15,162 bases of DNA from Rhodobacterales bacterium 34-62-10 (GTDB lineage Bacteria; Pseudomonadota; Alphaproteobacteria; Rhodobacterales; Rhodobacteraceae). The position numbers and the translations under genes were made by a program. The stretch spans positions 1 through 15,162 of the forward strand of contig NCJR01000012.1 of NCBI GenBank assembly GCA_002282555.1, in the 5' to 3' direction. Positions 5,243 to 11,665 of the stretch are shown here, piece after piece. The notes under the pieces were generated by a model that had not been told where the DNA came from, ran no database searches, and saw only the letters and a list, made by a program, of their open reading frames with translations. Each line of letters begins with the position of its first letter. Within the stretch, counting starts at the first letter, position 1.

Positions 5243-7362
5243 ACAGATCGAGCAGACAGTGTGCCGCGACGATCGCATTGAGCGTCTTGTCTCTTGTCGC
5301 CTCGTCGGTGGCAATTCTGGCTGCGACATCGGAACGAGCGGCGACACCGGCGGTCAGCGCGCAGCTCATCACGGCCGAAAACGGCATCGCGCCCGGCGCG
5401 GGGACGGTTTCGGCGGGGCTGGCGCTGGCGCTTGGCGAGGGCTGGAAAACCTATTGGCGCACACCCGGCGAGGTGGGCTTCCCACCCGAAATCGACTGGA
5501 CCGGGTCGCGCAACGTGGCCGAGGTCGAATTTCAATGGCCCGCGCCCGAGCGGTTCACTGCCTTCGGCATCGAGAATTACGGCTATCACGGCGAGGTCGT
5601 CTTTCCGCTGCGCATCGCGCTGGAACAGCCGGGCCAGCCTGCCCATCTCTCCGCCTCGGTGACGCTGCTGACCTGCTCCGATGTTTGCATGCCGCAGGAT
5701 TTCAGCCTGTCGCTGGACCTGCCCCAAGGCACGTCGATCGACCCGGACAGCGCGGCGCGCATCGCCGATTACGCGGGTCGCGTCCCGGTTGGGGCGGAAG
5801 ACGGGGGCATTCGGTCCGCCACCGCGCATGTCGATGCCGACGTAACCGCGCTGACCGTGACGCTGCGGCGCTCCTCGCCCTTCGAGGCGCCGGATGTGTT
5901 CCCGGAACTGGGCGAAGGTGCCTCTCTCGGAACCCCTGACATCAGGCTGGGTGAGGATGGCGATCTGCTCTGGGCGCGCCTGCCCATCATATCGCCGCCC
6001 GCCGATCCAACGGCCGCGATATCGCTCACCGCGACCGACACCGATGGCTGGGCCGTGACCGTGACGCCGGACAGGGTCGCGACCGCGCCGCCCCCGCCCT
6101 ACACCGAAGCCCGCACCACCGCGCCGCTTTCCAGCATGGTCTGGATCGCCCTGACGGCCTTCCTGGGCGGGGTGATCCTGAACGTCATGCCCTGCGTACT
6201 GCCGGTGCTGTCGATAAAGCTGTCCTCTGCCATGAAGCTGGAAGGTGCCGGTCGCGCGCGCGTGCGATGGGGCTTCCTCGCCTCGGCCGCGGGGGTCATG
6301 GCCTTCATGTGGGGCCTCGCCGCAGTCCTTTTCGCGCTGCGGCAGGCGGGGGTCACCGTTGGCTGGGGCCTGCAATTCCAGAACCCGGTCTTCCTTGCGC
6401 TGATGGTGGCCATCCTCGCCATCTTCGCGGCGAACCTCGCGGGCGCCTTCGAGATCAGCCTGCCTCCAAGCCTGCAGACCCGGCTTGCGCGGGCCGGCGG
6501 CGCCGGGGGGCATGTTGGCGATTTCCTGACCGGTGCCTTCGCCGCGGTGCTGGCCACGCCCTGCTCCGCACCCTTTCTCGGGACCGCGATTGCCTTCGCG
6601 CTGGCCGGGCGCGGCGTGGATATCGCGCTGGTCTTCACCTTCCTCGGGCTGGGGCTCGCCGCCCCCTACCTGCTGGTCGCGGCCCGCCCCGGTCTGGTCC
6701 GTCACCTCCCCAGGCCGGGGCGGTGGATGATCGCGCTTCGGGTGATGCTGGGCCTTTTGCTGGCCGTCACCGCGGCTTGGCTGGTCTGGGTGCTGCGGGG
6801 CGTGGCCGGCACGACCACGATGCTCGCGGTCCTCGGGATGACCGCCGGTCTCGTGATGCTGCTGTCGTTGTCGAGGCTGCGGTGCACAGTTCGTGCCGGG
6901 CTCGCGCTGCCCCTCGTGGGGATCATACTCTTCGCGGCGGGAGATCTGGCCGACACATCAACGCCCCGCGCGCTTTCGTCTCAGGTGACCGAGTGGGTGC
7001 GCTTCGACAGGGCCGAGATCGCCCGCCGTGTCTCGAGGGGCGAGGTCGTGTTCGTGGACGTCACGGCCGATTGGTGCCTGACGTGCAAGGCAAACAAGGC
7101 GCTCGTGCTGGACCGCGAACCGGTTGTCTCGGCGCTTGCGGCCGAGGGCGTCACCCCCATGCAAGCCGACTGGACGCGGCCCGATCCGGCGATTTCGCGC
7201 TATCTGGAAAGCTTCGACCGTTACGGTATTCCGTTCAATGCGGTCTATGGTCCGGCCGCCCCGCACGGCATCGTCCTGCCGGAACTGCTGACCCCGGACG
7301 TGGTCATGGCGGCGCTCGACGATGCCGTTGGGGAAGAACGGGACATCGCCGGCCAGCCTTGA
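5236..7362 (+). CDS. DsbD/ScsB-like transmembrane thiol:disulfide reductant carrier
   Basis: The protein has 708 residues in three parts. A signal peptide (about 1-30) is followed by a periplasmic DsbD-alpha/ScsB-type domain with the cysteine pair C147-SDV-C151. A membrane core of about eight helices (roughly 295-590) carries the two intramembrane cysteines C320 (NVMPCVLPVL) and C443 (ATPCSAPF). A C-terminal thioredoxin-like domain has W-C614-L-T-C617-K. All six cysteines of the electron relay are present. The protein should move electrons from cytoplasmic thioredoxin to periplasmic partners, here most likely the DsbA-like protein whose gene overlaps it by 7 bp. The ATG at 5236 has AAAGG rather close to it, but coupling with the upstream gene may suffice. 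ScsB proteins are linked to copper tolerance in other bacteria, which fits the locus. Confidence 0.93.
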   Translation: MLNRSSRQCAATIALSVLSLVASSVAILAATSERAATPAVSAQLITAENGIAPGAGTVSAGLALALGEGWKTYWRTPGEVGFPPEIDWTGSRNVAEVEFQWPAPERFTAFGIENYGYHGEVVFPLRIALEQPGQPAHLSASVTLLTCSDVCMPQDFSLSLDLPQGTSIDPDSAARIADYAGRVPVGAEDGGIRSATAHVDADVTALTVTLRRSSPFEAPDVFPELGEGASLGTPDIRLGEDGDLLWARLPIISPPADPTAAISLTATDTDGWAVTVTPDRVATAPPPPYTEARTTAPLSSMVWIALTAFLGGVILNVMPCVLPVLSIKLSSAMKLEGAGRARVRWGFLASAAGVMAFMWGLAAVLFALRQAGVTVGWGLQFQNPVFLALMVAILAIFAANLAGAFEISLPPSLQTRLARAGGAGGHVGDFLTGAFAAVLATPCSAPFLGTAIAFALAGRGVDIALVFTFLGLGLAAPYLLVAARPGLVRHLPRPGRWMIALRVMLGLLLAVTAAWLVWVLRGVAGTTTMLAVLGMTAGLVMLLSLSRLRCTVRAGLALPLVGIILFAAGDLADTSTPRALSSQVTEWVRFDRAEIARRVSRGEVVFVDVTADWCLTCKANKALVLDREPVVSALAAEGVTPMQADWTRPDPAISRYLESFDRYGIPFNAVYGPAAPHGIVLPELLTPDVVMAALDDAVGEERDIAGQP

Positions 7363-7413
7363 ACGCACGTGCCTCACCTGTTTCGGGGTGCGGCAGGCGC
7401 TGCTTTTCGTGGC

Positions 7414-7445
7414 AATGGTTTCGACCATTCCCGCCGCGGCGGGAA
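7414..7445. terminator. Two overlapping hairpins between convergent operons
   Basis: The 99-base gap between the ScsB-like gene and the SHOCT gene holds two abutting inverted repeats. AATGGT-TTCG-ACCATT (7414-7429) is a perfect six-base stem with a TTCG loop. TTCCCGCCGCGGCGGGAA (7428-7445) is a perfect 18-bp palindrome. They share two bases, so only one fully formed hairpin fits at a time. Being symmetric, they would work in both directions and may be the shared terminator of the two convergent operons, although neither strand has a clear T-run. Confidence 0.5.
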
Positions 7446-7461
7446 CGGCCGAGTGCCGGCC

Positions 7462-7782
7462 TCACTTTTCCAGCGCCTTTCGCCGCCGGTCGAACTCTTC
7501 CTCGTCGATCTCGCCCGAAGCGAAGCGTTCGCGCAGGATGTCCACCGCATCGCGCTTTCCGCGATTTCCGCCGCCCTGATTGTCGGTGAACCATTTCACG
7601 GCAAAAACAATCAGGGCGATGACGACACCCCAGAACAGGATCATCATCAGCCCGCCGAACATGCCGTACCCGCCATCCCACATCATGTGACCATATCCTC
7701 CTTGCCAATTTTCCCCGGGGCTCGCGGCGGCCAGTGTCGGCGCCGCAAGCCCGATGGTTGTCCAGATTGCCGTGCGTGTCAT
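7462..7782 (-). CDS. Small membrane protein with C-terminal SHOCT domain
   Basis: The protein has 106 residues. An N-terminal hydrophobic signal (about 5-21) is followed by a Gly/Trp/Met/His-rich segment (GYGHMMWDGGYGMFGG), one strong transmembrane helix (about 44-64), and a charged C-terminus (about 78-105) with the SHOCT pattern ILRERFASGEIDEEEFDRRRKAL. SHOCT is a short oligomerisation-type motif of unclear role, common in small membrane proteins near metal and stress genes. The ribosome site AAGGAG precedes the ATG. The gene starts two bases after the kinase stop, so it is the last member of the regulator-kinase operon. The exposed HMMW/M segment could sense or bind copper (inference). Confidence 0.85.
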   Translation of the reverse strand: MTRTAIWTTIGLAAPTLAAASPGENWQGGYGHMMWDGGYGMFGGLMMILFWGVVIALIVFAVKWFTDNQGGGNRGKRDAVDILRERFASGEIDEEEFDRRRKALEK

Positions 7783-7784
7783 TT

Positions 7785-9206
7785 TCAGGTCTCCTTCCGT
7801 TGTTTGCTGTTGTTGATGGGTGCGTCCTCCGCCAGCGGGATGAAGATGGATGCCTTCAGCCCGCCTTCGGCACGATTTTTCAGCCGGACGTCGCCCCCGT
7901 GTCCGCGCACGATCGCCCGCGCGATGGCAAGGCCCAGCCCGTGCCCCCCGGTTTCGAGCGAGCGGGACGCCTCCAGCCGATGAAACGGCGCAAAGACCTC
8001 GTCGAGCTCTTCCTCGGGTATGCCAGGGCCATCATCGGTGATCTCGATCACCAGATCGTCGCCCGCGCGGTGCCAGCCGACCGTGGCGCCGCCCCCGTAG
8101 CGGGTGGCGTTCTCGACAAGGTTGCGAACGGCCCTGCGCAGGGCGAGCGGGCGAATGCGCACCGTCATCGCCGGGCCGCCGGTCATTTCGAACGGGGTGG
8201 CCTTGTCGTCTGCCAGGGTTTCGAGCCAGGCGGACACATCGACGACGTCCGAGGCTTCGCGCCCGGCCAGCCCTTCGGCGAAGTCGAGCGTGGCCTCGGC
8301 CATGGCCTGCATCTCGTCGATGGACGCGACCAGGCTCTCGCGGGTCTCCTCGTCTTCGACGAGTTCTGCATCGAACCGCATCGCCGTGAGCGGCGAGCGC
8401 AGGTCATGGCTGACCGCGGCGAGAATGCGGGTGCGGTCCGCGACAAATCGCGTCAGCCGATCCTGCATGCGATTGAACGCGCGGGTGAGATCGCGCACCT
8501 CGTCGGGACCGGCGACAGGCAACGGCTCACCCGCGTCGCCGCGCCCCAGGTCCTCGGCGGCGCGCGACAGATTACGCAATGGGCCGGTCAGGCGGGTCAT
8601 CACGAACCAGAACGCCGCGACGAGGATCAACGAGGCCGTCAGCCCGAAGGCGAGAAAGGACGATAGCGGCCATTGCAATGGCGGGCGTTCGAACAGGGTG
8701 TCGACGTTCAGCCACTGGCCGCCGGAGAGCGCGATGGACAAAGTCATCTCGACCGCCTGCATCCGGCCGCGCATCATTTCCTGATGCATCTGGGCCATTT
8801 CCGGAGACAGGTTAGGGATCGGGTGCAGGGGAACGGCCGTTTCACTCAGGTTGACCCTGATGTCGCGACTGAACCTGTCGCCAAGCAAGGCCCGGACCCG
8901 CGTTTCGATATAGTCTGCGTGATGATGGTCGGGCGCGGTCACGCTTGGTGAGGGCGCAAGATCGAACCGCACAAGCGGCGAATTCGCCGCACGCACGATG
9001 GACACGGACAGATCGGGCGGCGCTTCCTCCAGCAGCCGCACAACATTGGCGGCGCGCCCGGCCGCCTCGAAACCCAGGGCGGCGCGGACGGCAAGGCTGC
9101 GCTCGTCCGCGAAGAGCCACAGGCTCACCACCTGCGCTAGGCCCAGGGCCCCGAGGATGAGAAGCACGAGTTGCGCGCGCAGGCTGCCTATCCGCGGCCG
9201 GGTCAT
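7785..9206 (-). CDS. Sensor histidine kinase of a two-component system
   Basis: The protein has 473 residues. Transmembrane helix 1 (about 11-32), a periplasmic region (about 33-180), helix 2 (about 182-205), a HAMP linker, then the kinase core: phospho-acceptor H267 (SHDLRSPLTAMR), N box with N366 (NLVENATRYG), G1 DDGPGIP, F box FAPFHRLEASR and G2 GHGLGLAIA. All catalytic boxes are intact. The periplasmic sensor region contains HHH near residue 94 (APDHHHADY) and a Met/His run (MAQMHQEMMRGRMQ), which suggests copper or silver as the ligand. The start overlaps the response-regulator stop as ATGA, so both are made together. It should autophosphorylate at H267 and pass the phosphate to the regulator encoded just upstream. 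Confidence 0.93.
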   Translation of the reverse strand: MTRPRIGSLRAQLVLLILGALGLAQVVSLWLFADERSLAVRAALGFEAAGRAANVVRLLEEAPPDLSVSIVRAANSPLVRFDLAPSPSVTAPDHHHADYIETRVRALLGDRFSRDIRVNLSETAVPLHPIPNLSPEMAQMHQEMMRGRMQAVEMTLSIALSGGQWLNVDTLFERPPLQWPLSSFLAFGLTASLILVAAFWFVMTRLTGPLRNLSRAAEDLGRGDAGEPLPVAGPDEVRDLTRAFNRMQDRLTRFVADRTRILAAVSHDLRSPLTAMRFDAELVEDEETRESLVASIDEMQAMAEATLDFAEGLAGREASDVVDVSAWLETLADDKATPFEMTGGPAMTVRIRPLALRRAVRNLVENATRYGGGATVGWHRAGDDLVIEITDDGPGIPEEELDEVFAPFHRLEASRSLETGGHGLGLAIARAIVRGHGGDVRLKNRAEGGLKASIFIPLAEDAPINNSKQRKET

Positions 9207-9925
9207 TCGACCACCTCGACATCGGCGTTCAGACTGTAGCCCTGGCTTCGCACGGTGGTGATGAGCGTCGGGCGCAACGGGTCCATCTCGATCTTGCGCC
9301 GCAGCCGGCTGATCTGGTTGTCGATCGTACGATCGAGCGGCCCCGCCGCGCGCCCGGCCGTGAGGTCGAGAAGCTGCTCGCGGCTCAGAACCGTGCGCGG
9401 ACGCGCCAGAAGGACCGTCAACAGCCGGAAATCCGCCGTCGTCAGTTGCACGCGATTGCCGTCCCGGTCGGTCAGCATGTGCGCGTCGGTATCGAGCGTC
9501 AGTCCGCCGAACCGCAGGATGCGCCCCGAAAGCGGCCCGGCCTCGCGTCTCTCCTCGGGCGCGCGGCGCAGGACCGCCTTGATCCGTGCCAACAGCTCGC
9601 GGGGGTTGAACGGTTTCGGCAGATAGTCGTCCGCGCCGATCTCGAGGCCCACGATCCGGTCCTGATCCTGCCCGAGGGCCGTGAGCATGATGATCGGAAG
9701 CCGTTTCTCGGCCGACAGGCGCTTGCAGATCGAAAGCCCGTCCTCGCCCGGCATCATGACGTCGAGCACCATCAGGTCGAAGTGACCTTTCGCGAGCTTT
9801 TCGTCCATCTCCCGGGCATCCTTGGCCGCCGTCGCCCGCATGCCATTGCGTTCCAGAAATCGCGTGACCGAGTCCCGGATCTGGCGGTGATCGTCGACGA
9901 CGAGGATATGCGGCAAACTGTTCAT
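9203..9925 (-). CDS. OmpR-family response regulator
   Basis: The protein has 240 residues. The receiver domain (about 6-115) has the acidic pair D11-D12, phospho-acceptor D55 (LMVLDVMMPG), T82 and K104 (YLPKPFNP). The C-terminal winged helix-turn-helix (about 130-235) ends in ISRLRRKIE and the wing TVRSQGYSL, as in OmpR/PhoB regulators. It should bind direct repeats with 10-bp spacing once phosphorylated by the adjacent kinase. I chose the ATG at 9925, preceded closely by GAGAAG; one at 9934 would add three residues. The long open frame upstream (to 10030) covers the divergent control region and looks non-coding. A fitting direct repeat, TTGTAAC-N3-TTGTATC, lies 44-60 bases upstream and recurs before the 3914 operon, so autoregulation and control of that operon are likely. 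Confidence 0.93.
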   Translation of the reverse strand: MNSLPHILVVDDHRQIRDSVTRFLERNGMRATAAKDAREMDEKLAKGHFDLMVLDVMMPGEDGLSICKRLSAEKRLPIIMLTALGQDQDRIVGLEIGADDYLPKPFNPRELLARIKAVLRRAPEERREAGPLSGRILRFGGLTLDTDAHMLTDRDGNRVQLTTADFRLLTVLLARPRTVLSREQLLDLTAGRAAGPLDRTIDNQISRLRRKIEMDPLRPTLITTVRSQGYSLNADVEVVE

Positions 9926-9968
9926 ACTTCTCATTTGGCAGTGTGGCGGCGCGCGGTCAGCACCGGGA

Positions 9969-9985
9969 TTGTAACGCTTTGTATC
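9969..9985 (+). promoter_or_regulatory. Direct-repeat operator TTGTAAC-N3-TTGTATC, probable response-regulator box
   Basis: Heptamers TTGTAAC (9969) and TTGTATC (9979) start 10 bp apart and match the element at 3836-3852 in 13 of 14 half-site bases. Rightward, the box ends 25 bases before a candidate -10 (TACAAG, 10011), which fits activation of the EF-hand gene. Leftward, its edge overlaps TACAAT (9973-9968), a five-of-six match to a -10 for the regulator gene, so it could also mediate autorepression. The repeat is visible; its function is inferred. Confidence 0.6.
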
Positions 9986-9987
9986 AG

Positions 9988-10016
9988 CTACGCGCATTGC
10001 GACGAACGGATACAAG
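9988..10016 (+). promoter_or_regulatory. Candidate activator-dependent promoter of the EF-hand gene, with inverted operator arm
   Basis: TACAAG (10011-10016) matches four of six -10 bases. The position 17 bp upstream (9988-9993) has no -35 likeness, which is usual for a promoter needing an activator, here through the box at 9969-9985. GATACAA (10009-10015) is an exact inverted copy of the second operator heptamer, TTGTATC, 30 bp away, and overlaps the -10. A regulator bound there could limit expression or add a contact. Confidence 0.35.
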
Positions 10017-10095
10017 ATCGGGAATGACACGGCCTTGGCGGTCCTTCATGTCTTCCCATGTCGGTGAGGCGTTTCACACGAGAAAGGATACAGAC

Positions 10096-10716
10096 ATGAA
10101 AACCACAGCGAAACTCGCGGCAGCGACCGCCATCTTTATGGCTCTGGGCGGTGCAGCCTTGGCCGCAGGCAATCACGGGCATGGTGGCCAGGGTGCTCCG
10201 GGAGCGCAGGGTCCGGCCGCCGGAAATCATGACATGATGCAGATGATGATGCGGATGCATGGGCAAATGATGCAGGGCGGCATGGGCATGATGGGCTCCG
10301 GTGGGCCCATGGGCGGCATGGGCCAGGGCATGATGGGCGGCGGCGCGTCGCTGATGGGCATGGGCCTGGAGCGGTTCGACGCCGATGGCGATGGCACGGT
10401 GACGCCCGAAGAAGCCCACGAAGGATTGCAAGCCCTGCTGGCGGAATACGATGCCGATGGCGACGAAACCCTGTCGCTCGCCGAATTCGAGACGCTCCAC
10501 AGCGCGCTCATCCGCGAAACCATGGTGGACCGCTTCCAGTTCCTCGACGACGATGGCGACGGCGCGGTGTCGGTGGCAGAAATCGTCAAGCCTGCCGACA
10601 TGATGGAGCGCATGCAGACGATGCGCGACGGCATGATGCCCGGACCGAATGGTGGCATGCAGCGCGACGGCGGCATGATGGGGACACCCGGCCAGGGCCG
10701 CATGGGCAACAACTGA
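10096..10716 (+). CDS. Periplasmic Met-rich protein with three EF-hands
   Basis: The protein has 206 residues. A signal peptide (1 to about 23, ending AALA) exports it. A short His/Gly stretch is followed by a striking Met-rich region (about 46-85, including MMQMMMRMHGQMMQ and repeated MGGM/GMMGG units), typical of Cu(I) or Ag(I) binding. Three calcium-type loops follow, starting at D95 (DADGDGTVTPEE), D119 (DADGDETLSLAE) and D151 (DDDGDGAVSVAE). The C-terminal 35 residues are again rich in Met and Gly. It may be a copper-binding chaperone or buffer whose conformation depends on calcium (inference). The ATG at 10096 is preceded by AAAGGA; the longer upstream frame crosses the control region. 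It lies divergent from the regulator gene and ends before a strong hairpin. Confidence 0.9.
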   Translation: MKTTAKLAAATAIFMALGGAALAAGNHGHGGQGAPGAQGPAAGNHDMMQMMMRMHGQMMQGGMGMMGSGGPMGGMGQGMMGGGASLMGMGLERFDADGDGTVTPEEAHEGLQALLAEYDADGDETLSLAEFETLHSALIRETMVDRFQFLDDDGDGAVSVAEIVKPADMMERMQTMRDGMMPGPNGGMQRDGGMMGTPGQGRMGNN

Positions 10717-10738
10717 GCCCGCCTTTCCGCCACCCCTC

Positions 10739-10767
10739 GCCCGGTCCCGCAGACTGCGGGGCCGGGC
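10739..10767 (+). terminator. Strong GC-rich hairpin after the EF-hand gene
   Basis: A 13-base stem (12 Watson-Crick pairs and one G-U) closes on a GAC loop, 22 bases after the EF-hand stop. Only two Ts occur just after it (10769-10770), so it may be a partial terminator or mRNA-stabilising element that separates high expression of the EF-hand gene from the downstream DUF302 to ATPase genes. Confidence 0.55.
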
Positions 10768-10791
10768 CTTGACCACGAAAGGACAGACAGA

Positions 10792-11178
10792 ATGGCATAC
10801 ACTCATGACCGCCTGCTGGCAAATACCGGCATTGACGACGCAGAGACCCGCGTGCGCGCGGCGCTGGCCGACGCTGGTTTCGGCGTTCTGACCGAGATCG
10901 ACGTCAAGGCGACGATGAAGAAGAAGATCGACAAGGACATGGCGGGCTACAAGATCCTTGGCGCCTGCAATCCGAACATGGCCTGGCAGGCCATCGGGCT
11001 GGAGCCGCGGATCGGCGCGATGCTGCCCTGCAACGTGATCCTGCGCAGCGTCGAGGGCGGCACCGAGGTGAGCGCCATCGACCCGGTTGCCTCCATGTCG
11101 GCCGTGGAAAACCCCGACCTGCACGCGGTCGCCGGTCAGGTCCGCGACATGCTCGTGCGCGCTGTGGATGCGGCCTGA
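10792..11178 (+). CDS. DUF302-domain protein
   Basis: The protein has 128 residues with no signal peptide, so it is probably cytoplasmic. The fold pattern is that of DUF302: an N-terminal strand and helix (DDAETRVRAALADAGFGVLTEIDV), the segment YKILGACNPNMAWQAI (about 53-68), then IGAMLPCNVILR (about 75-86) and a C-terminal helix. Two cysteines sit in the conserved ACNP and LPCN positions. The biochemical role of the family is not established; such proteins often occur near sulfur-metabolism and metal-resistance genes. The ribosome site AAAGGACAG precedes the ATG. It lies 12 bases before the rhodanese gene and starts the gene group that ends in the copper ATPase. Confidence 0.9.
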   Translation: MAYTHDRLLANTGIDDAETRVRAALADAGFGVLTEIDVKATMKKKIDKDMAGYKILGACNPNMAWQAIGLEPRIGAMLPCNVILRSVEGGTEVSAIDPVASMSAVENPDLHAVAGQVRDMLVRAVDAA

Positions 11179-11190
11179 AGGAGACAACCG

Positions 11191-11664
11191 ATGACAACGG
11201 CACACGGTCGGCGCCTCTTCATTCTTGGGCTGGCGGCAGCGCCTGTCACCCTCATCACGTCTCCCCTGACCGCACAGGCCCGGACAATCTGGTCGGCGGA
11301 CGAGGCCTATGACGCCCTTCTGGCAGACAGCGCGCGCGTCGTCGATGTGAGGTCGCGCGAGGAGTGGCTGGAAACCGGCGTCGGGGCCGGGGTCTGGCCG
11401 ATCAGCATGCACGAGGACCGATTTCCGGATCGCCTCTTTGCGGCGAAGGCGCTGGCCGGATCCCGAGACGTCGGCCTGATCTGCGCGACCGGGGGGCGTT
11501 CGGCGTCCCTGCTCCGTGCGCTCCGGCAGGCTCGCTACGATGGCTACGTGGACATCTCCGAGGGAATGCTGGGATCTCGCCGGGGTCCCGGCTGGCTTGC
11601 TGCCGGTCTGCCCGTGGTTCCGCTGGACGCAGCGCTTGCCTCGATGCCGGAGGACCTTGCCTGA
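11191..11664 (+). CDS. Exported single-domain rhodanese
   Basis: The protein has 157 residues. A signal-like N-terminus (RRLFILGLAAAPVTLITSPLTAQA, about 7-30) suggests periplasmic location. A single rhodanese domain follows: WSADEAYDAL, VVDVRSREEWLETG, and the active-site loop C98-A-T-G-G-R103-S, which has the catalytic cysteine and the arginine of the anion pocket. Rhodaneses transfer sulfur from thiosulfate or persulfides. Here it could form or remove persulfide sulfur that binds copper (inference). AAGGAG lies nine bases before the ATG. The gene for the TVP38-like protein follows after one base. Confidence 0.9.
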   Translation: MTTAHGRRLFILGLAAAPVTLITSPLTAQARTIWSADEAYDALLADSARVVDVRSREEWLETGVGAGVWPISMHEDRFPDRLFAAKALAGSRDVGLICATGGRSASLLRALRQARYDGYVDISEGMLGSRRGPGWLAAGLPVVPLDAALASMPEDLA

Positions 11665-11665
11665 C

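Noticed and set aside
5002..6705. A 567-codon antisense frame opposite the DsbA and ScsB-like genes
   Set aside because: The product is low-complexity (Gly/Arg/Gln/Glu-rich) and the sense genes are complete.
7322..7579. An 85-codon plus-strand frame crossing the ScsB-like stop, with CLTC and a hydrophobic stretch
   Set aside because: It overlaps the ends of two well-supported genes and the intergenic hairpins, has no ribosome site, and its C-terminal half is antisense to the SHOCT domain.
10087..10093. GATACAG beside the EF-hand start as a further operator half-site
   Set aside because: It is a single imperfect heptamer lying at the ribosome-binding site with no partner 10 bp away.
10769..10774. 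TTGACC before the DUF302 gene as another metal-type promoter
   Set aside because: A -10 at either 17 or 19 bp spacing would fall at or beyond the start codon, and no such hexamer is present.
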